A DNA stretch of 10,615 nt, from contig DATHVR010000059.1 in the NCBI GenBank assembly GCA_035461175.1, forward strand, positions 1 through 10,615, read 5' to 3'. How positions within the stretch are numbered: position 1 is the stretch's first letter; every line of letters begins with the position of its first letter. Positions 1-6,483 of this stretch are shown piece after piece. The notes under the pieces are model-generated. The model was given only the letters and a program-made list of their open reading frames with translations. It was not told the DNA's origin and made no database searches. The translations under genes were made by a program, and so were the position numbers. The DNA is from DATHVR01 sp035461175 (GTDB taxonomy: Bacteria > Actinomycetota > Acidimicrobiia > Spongiisociales > ZC4RG35).

Positions 1-4
1 GCCG

Positions 5-1033
<1,029 letters not shown>

Positions 1034-1037
1034 GCAC

Positions 1038-1063
1038 TCTCCTCTGGTCCGATCCCGATGGTA
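1038..1063 (-). promoter_or_regulatory. Probable fba -10 element and ribosome-binding site
   Basis: On the minus strand a TACCAT hexamer (1058-1063) lies 24 nt before the fba ATG, and a GAGGAGA Shine-Dalgarno sequence (1038-1044) lies 4 nt before it. This gives a short leader with a normal ribosome-binding site, unlike the leaderless arrangement at several neighbours. No convincing -35 box was found, so the promoter call is tentative; the ribosome-binding site is clear. Confidence 0.4.
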
Positions 1064-1126
1064 TGGGATTCGACGATGCTGGGCGATATATGTGGGTTCC
1101 GACTCGCTGTCTGAACCTCCTCCACT

Positions 1127-1132
1127 TATGTT
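1127..1132 (+). promoter_or_regulatory. Putative -10 box for leaderless DUF454 mRNA
   Basis: TATGTT ends 6 nt before the GTG at 1139 (9 nt before the ATG at 1142). No Shine-Dalgarno sequence precedes either start; the nearby CCTCC run has the wrong polarity. The spacing fits transcription starting at or beside the start codon. A -35 match is weak. Confidence 0.35.
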
Positions 1133-1138
1133 GTCTCC

Positions 1139-1567
1139 GTGATGGCGCAGACAGCGGTAACCAAACCGGTAATAAAGCCTCGCTCTCGGTTCGTGCGAGG
1201 GATCTATTTCGTTCTGGGTCTGATCTGTCTGGGCTTCGTCTACCTGAGCGTCTTGCCCGGGATACCCACCTTCGATTTCGTGATCCTGGCCGCCTTCTTC
1301 TTCGCCCGTTCCTCGGATCGCTTCCACGACTGGCTGGTGAACCATCGCGTGTTCGGTCGCATGATCGCTGCCTACCGGGGTGGGGGACTCACCGTCCGTA
1401 CGAAGATGGTGGCGACAATCGGAATCGTGGCGTCGCTGACCTTCTCCGGAGTGGTGTTGGTCGACAACACCGTGGTGAGGGTGATCCTGGTGCTGGTGGG
1501 GGCCTACGGCCTCTGGTTCGTGCACAGCCGGCCCACCCGTCTGGCTCAACCTCCCGAAACCGCCTGA
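1139..1567 (+). CDS. DUF454 / YbaN-family small membrane protein
   Basis: This 142-residue protein is recognised by the YbaN/DUF454 core: a hydrophobic first helix (about 21-39), LPGIPTFDF (39-47), a second hydrophobic stretch running into FFFARSSDRFHDWL (53-66), and then a VFGRMIAAYRGG segment (71-82). This parallels the 'LP-PTTPF...FARSSPRFHAWL' region of E. coli YbaN. Two further hydrophobic helices (about 93-108 and 112-128) suggest an inner-membrane protein with basic ends. The molecular function of the family is not established as far as I know. GTG at 1139 and ATG at 1142 are adjacent and indistinguishable; I kept the GTG because it suits a leaderless mRNA, with only moderate certainty. 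The 3' end overlaps the convergent MoaD-like gene by 22 bp, and a perfect hairpin follows the stop. Confidence 0.85.
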   Translation: MMAQTAVTKPVIKPRSRFVRGIYFVLGLICLGFVYLSVLPGIPTFDFVILAAFFFARSSDRFHDWLVNHRVFGRMIAAYRGGGLTVRTKMVATIGIVASLTFSGVVLVDNTVVRVILVLVGAYGLWFVHSRPTRLAQPPETA

Positions 1568-1815
1568 ACGAACCGGATCTCGGTTCGCTCGGAGACGGCA
1601 GCGGATCGATTCTCGAGGCGGGTGGCCTCGCCATCGACGAAACAGAGCACATGGGGCCGCAACGCGCCGCTGTGATCGAAGAGATGGCCCTCCACTCCCG
1701 GTAAGGCCTCCATCAGCGAGGCGATCGCCGTCCCCACGTCTGAACCCGCCACCTGCAGGGTCCGGCGGCCGCCTGTGGTCGGGTCGAGCAATCGGGGCAG
1801 ATGCACGGTCGCCAT
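1546..1815 (-). CDS. MoaD/ThiS-like ubiquitin-fold protein
   Basis: This 89-residue protein is of typical MoaD size. It ends in AVSGG, so it carries the C-terminal Gly-Gly that MoaD/ThiS proteins use for adenylation and thiocarboxylation. Other MoaD-like signs are the middle segment GALRPHVLCFVDGE (50-63), resembling 'LRPHVNVFVNGE', and a strand before the tail (EIRFVQAVSGG, 79-89). Family knowledge says such proteins act as sulfur carriers for molybdopterin, thiamine or other thio-products, or as protein modifiers; which applies here cannot be told. The ATG shares one base with the TGA of the upstream beta-propeller gene (TGATG, 1817-1813), implying translational coupling. No MoaE, MoeB/ThiF, cysteine synthase or JAMM-protease gene lies nearby, which argues against a dedicated molybdopterin operon. 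Its 3' end overlaps the DUF454 gene by 22 bp. Confidence 0.8.
   Translation of the reverse strand: MATVHLPRLLDPTTGGRRTLQVAGSDVGTAIASLMEALPGVEGHLFDHSGALRPHVLCFVDGEATRLENRSAAVSERTEIRFVQAVSGG
1569..1587 (+). terminator. 7-bp perfect hairpin just after the DUF454 stop
   Basis: CGAACCG (1569-1575), a GATCT loop (1576-1580) and CGGTTCG (1581-1587) pair without mismatch, starting 2 nt after the DUF454 stop codon. No T-tract follows, so it is not a classical Rho-independent terminator, though U-tract-free hairpins have been proposed as terminators in actinobacteria. The same bases encode part of the C-terminal region of the MoaD-like protein on the other strand, so the pairing could be a chance result of codon use. 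Confidence 0.4.
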
Positions 1816-2828
1816 CAGAAGATTGCGACCGCCTCGATCCGGGGAAAAGTCGGCCCGAGTTCGGTCCATGAGTCGCCGGCATCCTGGGTGAGCCACACCT
1901 TCCCGCCGGTGGTGCCCAGCGCCACCCGGCCCGAGCCGTCGGCGGCCACGGCACCCCGCAGCACGCTGGTGAAGGTGGGTTGCTCGGGCCATCCCCGGCC
2001 GGCGGGCACCCAGGAGTCTCCGCCATCCTCGGACATGTAAGCCATGAATCTTCCCTCGACAGGGACCCGGTTGACGTCTGCCTCCAGCGGAAGCACGAAC
2101 AGGCGGCCCGAGGCGTGGTCGCGTCGCATCACAAATCCGAATCCGGCCGGCAAGCCGTCTTCGATTCGCTCCCAGGCATCGCCGCCGTCGTCGCTGCGGA
2201 AGACTCCGACGTGATCCTGGCGCCACAGCCTGTGCGGGTCGTCAGGATCGTGATCGAGGTTGTGTACGCAATAGCCGACTTCCGGCCGGGGGGTGTCTTC
2301 GGGCTGTCCGGCGGCAGAGACGCCATCGTTCTTGAGTTCCCAGGTCTCGCCGCCGTCATCGGATCGGAAGACGCCGACGGCGGAGATTCCTATCCAGATC
2401 GTGTCGCCGGCGGTGAGAATGCGATGAGCGCACAGGCCACCGAAGCCCGGTTGCCAATCGGGACGGGTGCGGTGGTCGTTGAGTCCCGGGACCGGGGTCC
2501 AGGAGTTGGCGTCGTCGTCGGAATAGAACAGACCCGCTTCGGCCACCCCCGCATAGATCCGGTCATCCACGGTATGGAATGCCCACATCTGGTTGAGATC
2601 GCGGGACTCGCCGTAGGTGGGGCTGTTTTCGACCTGGGTCCAGTTCTCGAGATCCGGGCTGCGGTGGATGGCGGCTCCGAACCAGTTGGAGCCCAACCCG
2701 GCCAGGTAGTCGCCGGCGGGTGTGCGCCCGAAGGACGATACTTTCCAACCCGGGAACAGGGGACCGCGGACGTTGCCCCCTTCGTCGATGATGTAGCCGC
2801 CCTTTTCGGTTCCGATCGCTAGTTGCAT
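1815..2828 (-). CDS. Asp-box (BNR) repeat beta-propeller protein, sialidase/VPS10-like fold
   Basis: This 337-residue protein is built from repeats, each carrying an Asp-box (S/T-x-D-x-G-x-S/T/A-W). Clear copies are at 103-110 (SDDDANSW), 156-163 (SDDGGETW), 212-219 (SDDGGDAW), 266-273 (SEDGGDSW) and 314-321 (TQDAGDSW), with a degenerate one at 57-63. The spacing of about 48-56 residues suggests a six-bladed or similar beta-propeller. Automated annotation often labels such proteins 'exo-alpha-sialidase', but I see no basis for assigning sialidase catalysis. There is no signal peptide or membrane helix, so it is probably cytoplasmic. A purine-rich site (GAGGAGTAGG, 2837-2846 on the complement) precedes the ATG. 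It is coupled to the MoaD-like gene by a one-base stop/start overlap, so the two products probably act together. It lies 116 bp downstream of the esterase gene on the same strand. Confidence 0.86.
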   Translation of the reverse strand: MQLAIGTEKGGYIIDEGGNVRGPLFPGWKVSSFGRTPAGDYLAGLGSNWFGAAIHRSPDLENWTQVENSPTYGESRDLNQMWAFHTVDDRIYAGVAEAGLFYSDDDANSWTPVPGLNDHRTRPDWQPGFGGLCAHRILTAGDTIWIGISAVGVFRSDDGGETWELKNDGVSAAGQPEDTPRPEVGYCVHNLDHDPDDPHRLWRQDHVGVFRSDDGGDAWERIEDGLPAGFGFVMRRDHASGRLFVLPLEADVNRVPVEGRFMAYMSEDGGDSWVPAGRGWPEQPTFTSVLRGAVAADGSGRVALGTTGGKVWLTQDAGDSWTELGPTFPRIEAVAIF

Positions 2829-2944
2829 GGGGTCAACCTACTCCTCTGCTCGGGGTCCCCGGGGCCGGTGACCCGCCGGCTGGTGGTTCACCAAGTATCG
2901 ACTCCACCCGGATCTCAGAATCATCGGAGCGATCTCATCCGAAG

Positions 2945-4084
2945 TCAGGGCCGGGTCTCCCGTTCCAGGTCGCGCTTCACCAGGCGATCGAGCCATTCGG
3001 CGATCCGGCCTGCCACTGCCCGGGCGCGCAACCCGGAGAGTGCATCGAAGGCATGCTGGCCCCACGGCACCTCCAGCAACGTCGCCTCGGCCCCGATCTC
3101 GTCCAGGAGGCGAACGAAGGTGCGGGTCTCGTCGGGGTGGACGAGCGAGTCGTAGTCGCCGGTGACGAGCAGGAAGGGAGGAGCCTCGGGTGTGGCCAGG
3201 TCGTATGGCGAAGCGAGACGGTAACCCTCGGGGTCATCGGCGGGAGTCGCCTTCATCACCGCCCGGGGTATCACCGGCCAGTTCACCCGGGTTCGATGCC
3301 GATTCAAGAAGTCGTAGATCCCGTACAGCCCGATGAAGGCGTGCACTTCAGGCCGGGTGAGGGCGGCGACTGCGGCCAGGTGGGCCCCCGCCGAGGCCCC
3401 CATGAGAACTATCGGGCCCTCGATGTCAGGGCTGTCGTTGGCCCAGGCCAGGGCGGAATCGATGCCCATCAGGTGCTCGGGAAAGGTGGCCCCGGGCGAG
3501 AGCGGGTAGTCGATCGCCGCCGTCGTCCAGCCCCGACGGGCGAGATGGAACAGCGTCAATTGGCTGGTCTGACGCCGGTGTCCGCCACGCCATCCGCCAC
3601 CGTGGACGAAGATGATCAGGGGCTGGGGATCGCCTGATCCCGAACGGCGGTAGACGTCCATCTCCAGATCGCCGGTGCGGTGCGGGTGTGGGGCCAGAGC
3701 CACCACCCTCCGCTCCACGTCTGCCGGGGGATCGGGTACAAACCCGACCAGGCGCTGACGGAGCGGTCCGTCCAGTGGGATGGGTGGTCCGATGCGCCGA
3801 ATCGAGATGCGGCTCCGTCTCCACACTTCGAGCTGGCCCAACCAGGCCGCGGCCGCCACACCTCCTCCAACCACCCCGACGCGGGAGTCGAAGGCTCCTC
3901 CCCACCAGGCGATGAGCGAGACCAGCGGTACCACCGCCAGCCACAGCCCGGCCGCCTCCGAGGTGATCATGCCCGCCAGCCACAGCGGCGGCAGCCGGTG
4001 GGTGGGAGGGGTGGGACGTCGCAGCGCGTTGACGACCAGCAACAGGGCGACGAGGCCATAGGTGAAGTAGATGCCGGCGATCAC
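2945..4084 (-). CDS. Alpha/beta-hydrolase (BD-FAE/HSL-type esterase) with N-terminal membrane segments
   Basis: The 379-residue product has two parts. Residues 1-90 contain hydrophobic stretches (about 3-20, 34-60 and 69-83) and probably anchor the protein in the membrane. Residues about 120-379 form an alpha/beta-hydrolase with the oxyanion motif HGGGW (161-165), the nucleophile elbow GASAG with Ser231, the likely acid Asp312 in GDYDSLVHPDE, and the catalytic His344 in WGQHAF. This is the layout of carboxylesterases of the hormone-sensitive-lipase/BD-FAE group, which hydrolyse short-chain or acetylated esters; the substrate is unknown. The GTG at 4084 begins the hydrophobic first segment. 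It has no Shine-Dalgarno sequence but has TACGTT 9 nt upstream. The gene diverges from the MFS transporter gene across 77 bp; a shared job, such as ester hydrolysis linked to export or uptake, is only a guess. Confidence 0.87.
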   Translation of the reverse strand: MIAGIYFTYGLVALLLVVNALRRPTPPTHRLPPLWLAGMITSEAAGLWLAVVPLVSLIAWWGGAFDSRVGVVGGGVAAAAWLGQLEVWRRSRISIRRIGPPIPLDGPLRQRLVGFVPDPPADVERRVVALAPHPHRTGDLEMDVYRRSGSGDPQPLIIFVHGGGWRGGHRRQTSQLTLFHLARRGWTTAAIDYPLSPGATFPEHLMGIDSALAWANDSPDIEGPIVLMGASAGAHLAAVAALTRPEVHAFIGLYGIYDFLNRHRTRVNWPVIPRAVMKATPADDPEGYRLASPYDLATPEAPPFLLVTGDYDSLVHPDETRTFVRLLDEIGAEATLLEVPWGQHAFDALSGLRARAVAGRIAEWLDRLVKRDLERETRP

Positions 4085-4093
4085 AACACGTGC

Positions 4094-4099
4094 AACGTA
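4094..4099 (-). promoter_or_regulatory. Putative -10 box for leaderless esterase mRNA
   Basis: The complement reads TACGTT, ending 9 nt before the GTG start at 4084, with no ribosome-binding site between. It fits the TANNNT leaderless pattern seen at four other genes here. No matching -35 element was found. Confidence 0.35.
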
Positions 4100-4148
4100 G
4101 CCACCGCCGGGTTGAATTCCCGGTTCGGTCCCGGCGGCGGCCGCGCTC

Positions 4149-4154
4149 TACCGT
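4149..4154 (+). promoter_or_regulatory. Putative -10 box for leaderless MFS transporter mRNA
   Basis: TACCGT ends 7 nt before the ATG at 4162, and the intervening bases (CGTCGGA) contain no Shine-Dalgarno sequence. The position is typical of leaderless actinobacterial promoters. This supports starting the transporter at 4162 and not at the upstream in-frame ATG at 4090. Confidence 0.42.
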
Positions 4155-4161
4155 CGTCGGA

Positions 4162-5322
4162 ATGAACCTGCGTCGGATCGGTCTGGGCGTCGTGCTGGCG
4201 GCGACCATGGCTGCCTCCACCTTCGCCCCGGTTGTGTTCTCGGTGCTGGCCACCGACCTTCGGTCGGAATTCTCGGTGGCGCGCTGGCAGATCGGTGCCC
4301 TTGTGACCGTTGTGACGGCGGTCGGAGCGGCCCTGTCTCCGATCTCGGGGAGCATCATCGATCGGTTCGCTCCCCGTCACACCACCGCTGCCACGGCCGT
4401 GATCGCCGGGTCGGGGTTCGTGGCGATGGGACTCGCGCCCGGATATGCCTGGCTGGCGGCGGCGTCGGTCCTGTGCGGCATCGCCCAGGCATCGTCGAAT
4501 CCCGCCACCAACCGGCTGATCATGAGCCAGGCCGAGGCCGGGCGGCGCGGGTTCCTCACCGGGATCAAACAGGGTGGTGTGCAGGCGGGCAACTTCCTGG
4601 GGGGCATCCTCCTCCCCATCGGCGCCGCCGCCGCCTTCGGATGGCGGGGGACGATGTTCCTGGCGGCGTCGGTGCCGGTCATCGCCCTCGTCGTGTTGGG
4701 GTTGCTGATTCGTGGCCGGCCTGCTCCATCCCAGCCCGCCGCCGCGCCCCGGGCGCGTTCGGCTCCGTTGGTCTTTCGGCTGGCGCTGTACGCCGGCCTG
4801 CTCGGGATCACGGCGGGAAGCCTCCTCACCCACCTCCCCTCATTCGCCCAGGAGAGCTTTGGCTTCTCGCTCGAAGCCGGGGGCGCACTGGTGGCGGTCT
4901 TCGCCGGGGTGGGTTTCGCCGCCCGTCTCAGCGCCGGACCTCTGTCCGAACGGTTCTTCGGCCATCATCGTGCTCTGGCCGGGATGGCGGTTTTAACCGG
5001 ACTGGCGGGAATCCTGCTGGCGCTGGCACCGTCGGGTGCCTGGCTGTGGCCGGCGGCGGTGATGATCGGAATCGGCCCGATGGCCTGGAACGTGATCGGC
5101 AATCTGGCGGTGATGGAACTGTCTCCCCCGGGCGGGGCCGGCCGGGGCTCGGGGGTCATGATGGCGGGTTTCCTGGGAGGGATGGCGGTGGGGGCGCCAC
5201 TGTTCGGCGCCTCGGTCGACCTTCTCTCCACCTACCGGCCGGGATGGCTGGGCGTGGCCGCCCTGGGTCTGGTCGCCGCCCGGGTGGGCTCCGGGGTGCG
5301 GGCCGAAGCGGCGGCCGGCTGA
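4162..5322 (+). CDS. Major facilitator superfamily (MFS) transporter, 12 TM
   Basis: The 386-residue protein has twelve hydrophobic segments in two sets of six, separated by a Pro/Ala/Arg-rich linker (about 185-202). MFS motif A is visible between helices 2 and 3 as GSIIDRFAPR (63-72), with a weaker repeat in the second half (GPLSERFFGHHR, 259-270). The helix-4/5 region includes NPATNRLI (113-120) and GIKQGGVQAGNFLGG (134-148), typical of drug, nitrate or small organic anion MFS branches. Substrate and direction cannot be assigned; it could be a CynX-like uptake carrier or an efflux pump. The upstream ATG at 4090 would add 24 basic residues before helix 1 and read through the probable promoter, so 4162 is preferred. 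nucS begins 18 nt after the stop but may have its own promoter. Confidence 0.92.
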   Translation: MNLRRIGLGVVLAATMAASTFAPVVFSVLATDLRSEFSVARWQIGALVTVVTAVGAALSPISGSIIDRFAPRHTTAATAVIAGSGFVAMGLAPGYAWLAAASVLCGIAQASSNPATNRLIMSQAEAGRRGFLTGIKQGGVQAGNFLGGILLPIGAAAAFGWRGTMFLAASVPVIALVVLGLLIRGRPAPSQPAAAPRARSAPLVFRLALYAGLLGITAGSLLTHLPSFAQESFGFSLEAGGALVAVFAGVGFAARLSAGPLSERFFGHHRALAGMAVLTGLAGILLALAPSGAWLWPAAVMIGIGPMAWNVIGNLAVMELSPPGGAGRGSGVMMAGFLGGMAVGAPLFGASVDLLSTYRPGWLGVAALGLVAARVGSGVRAEAAAG

Positions 5323-5324
5323 CC

Positions 5325-5330
5325 TACCCT
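5325..5330 (+). promoter_or_regulatory. Putative -10 box for leaderless nucS mRNA
   Basis: TACCCT lies between the MFS stop and the nucS ATG, ending 10 nt before the start; no Shine-Dalgarno sequence is present. nucS could therefore be transcribed alone with trmL, as well as by read-through from the MFS gene. No -35 box stands out. Confidence 0.33.
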
Positions 5331-5340
5331 GACCGGACTC

Positions 5341-6009
5341 ATGCGGTTGGTGATCGCGCGCTGCACAGTCGACTACGAAGGCCGCCTCACGGCCCATCTC
5401 CCCGAGGCGGTGCGCCTCCTGATGGTCAAGGCGGATGGTTGTGTCGCCGTCCATGCCGACGGAGGCGCCTACAAGCCCCTCAACTGGATGAATGCACCCA
5501 ATACGCTCATCGAGGCCGATGGCCGGTGGGAGGTGACCAGCCCCAAGGGTGAGCGTCTGGTCATCACCATCCACGAGGTGATCTCCGACTCCGATCATGC
5601 CCTCGGCGAAGATCCCGGCCTCCAGAAAGACGGGGTCGAGGCCCATCTCCAGGAGCTGCTGGCCGACCGGCCCTGGGTCCTCGAAGCCGATCTGAGCTTG
5701 ATCCGGCGGGAGTATCCCACCGCCCTCGGCCCCGTCGATCTGCTGTGCGCCGACGGCGAGGGACGGACGGTGGCGGTGGAGATCAAGCGCCGGGGCGAGA
5801 TAGACGGGGTGGAGCAACTGGCCCGCTACCTCGAGCATCTGCAACTCGATCCCCGCCTCGCCCCGGTGCGTGGCATCTTCGCCGCCCAGGCGATCACCCC
5901 GCAGGCGAGGACGCTGGCCGTCACCCGGGGCATCGACACCGTCGAGGTGGACTACGACGGCCTGCGCCAGGTGGAGTCCTCCCGGCCCCGCCTCTTCGAT
6001 CTCCACTGA
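5341..6009 (+). CDS. nucS: Mismatch-specific endonuclease NucS/EndoMS
   Basis: The 222-residue protein is a full-length NucS, the enzyme of non-canonical mismatch repair in most actinobacteria and some archaea, which lack MutS/MutL. It cuts both strands around G-T, G-G and T-T mismatches. The N-terminal domain shows RLTAHLPEA (15-23), VKADG (29-33) and YKPLNWM (44-50). The C-terminal RecB-like nuclease domain has GPVDLL with Asp133, VEIKRRG with Glu147 and Lys149, and GVEQLARYL with Gln159 and Tyr163; Glu100 in DGVEAHL is a further likely active-site residue. These match the PD-(D/E)xK residues of the archaeal enzyme by spacing. The C-terminus carries the RLF motif expected to bind the sliding clamp, followed here by three more residues (DLH). 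trmL starts 3 nt after its stop, so the two share an mRNA. Confidence 0.97.
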   Translation: MRLVIARCTVDYEGRLTAHLPEAVRLLMVKADGCVAVHADGGAYKPLNWMNAPNTLIEADGRWEVTSPKGERLVITIHEVISDSDHALGEDPGLQKDGVEAHLQELLADRPWVLEADLSLIRREYPTALGPVDLLCADGEGRTVAVEIKRRGEIDGVEQLARYLEHLQLDPRLAPVRGIFAAQAITPQARTLAVTRGIDTVEVDYDGLRQVESSRPRLFDLH

Positions 6010-6012
6010 ACC

Positions 6013-6483
6013 GTGTTCGAGGTCGTCTTCTACCACCCCGAGATTCCACCCAACACCGGCAACGCCATGCGGTTGGCGGCGGTGACAGGGGCCCGGCTCC
6101 ACCTGATCGAACCGCTGGGGTACTCGCTGGAGGACACGAAGTTGCGCCGGGCCGGGCTGGACTATCGCGACAAGGCGGTGACCACGGTCCACCCCGACCT
6201 GGACACCTGCCTTGCGCTGTTCGAGGACCGCCGGGTCTATGCCTTCACCGTCGATGGTGACCAGCGTTTCACTGACGTGGCCTATCGAGGCGGCGACGTG
6301 CTCCTGTTCGGGCCTGAGTCGGTGGGGTTGCCGGCCGAGGTCCAACGCCATCCCCGGGTCACGGCCCGGGTCCGGATCCCGATGGTGCCGGGAGTGCGCT
6401 CGCTCAACCTGTCCAATTCCGCCGCCATCGCCGTGTATGAGGGATGGCGGCAACTCGACTTCGAAGGGTCAGCCTCCGAGTGA
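6013..6483 (+). CDS. trmL: tRNA (cytidine/uridine-34-2'-O)-methyltransferase TrmL (SPOUT family)
   Basis: The 156-residue product is close in length and sequence to E. coli TrmL (YibK), which uses S-adenosylmethionine to methylate the 2'-OH of the wobble nucleotide in tRNA-Leu isoacceptors. Conserved blocks are HPEIPPNTGNAMRLA (8-22), LRRAGLDY (44-51), FGPESVGLP (99-107), IPMVPGVRSLNLSNSAA (122-138) and VYEGWRQL (141-148); the last three include the trefoil-knot cofactor site. It starts with GTG 3 nt after the nucS stop and has no ribosome-binding site, so it is probably translated by reinitiation. Its last 15 bp overlap the convergent M20 peptidase gene. Function is secure at family level; exact tRNA targets in this organism are inferred. 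Confidence 0.95.
   Translation: MFEVVFYHPEIPPNTGNAMRLAAVTGARLHLIEPLGYSLEDTKLRRAGLDYRDKAVTTVHPDLDTCLALFEDRRVYAFTVDGDQRFTDVAYRGGDVLLFGPESVGLPAEVQRHPRVTARVRIPMVPGVRSLNLSNSAAIAVYEGWRQLDFEGSASE

Noticed and set aside
1034..2026. Upstream extension of the aldolase frame on the minus strand
   Set aside because: The added residues are low-complexity and antisense to the DUF454 gene; a strong ribosome-binding site supports the start at 1033.
1980..2822. 280-codon plus-strand frame opposite the beta-propeller gene
   Set aside because: Val/Gly-rich shadow of the Asp-box repeats with no recognisable domain; the minus-strand gene has clear motifs.
1815..2828. Assigning sialidase activity to the Asp-box protein
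   Set aside because: Asp-boxes are structural. No sialidase catalytic set or export signal was recognised, so only the fold is claimed.
2829..2944. GC-rich palindromic bases (CCCCGGGG near 2857-2864) between the esterase and propeller genes as a terminator
   Set aside because: No stable stem-loop with a proper loop or T-tract could be drawn; the palindrome is short and expected at this GC content.
4090..4161. Earlier in-frame ATG for the MFS transporter
   Set aside because: It would add 24 Arg-rich residues before helix 1 and transcribe across the likely promoter of this gene and that of the divergent esterase.
4993..6453. 486-codon open frame on the minus strand opposite the MFS, nucS and trmL genes
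   Set aside because: It spans three recognisable genes antisense, is His/Gly/Asp-rich without any family motif, and reflects lack of stop codons in high-GC DNA.
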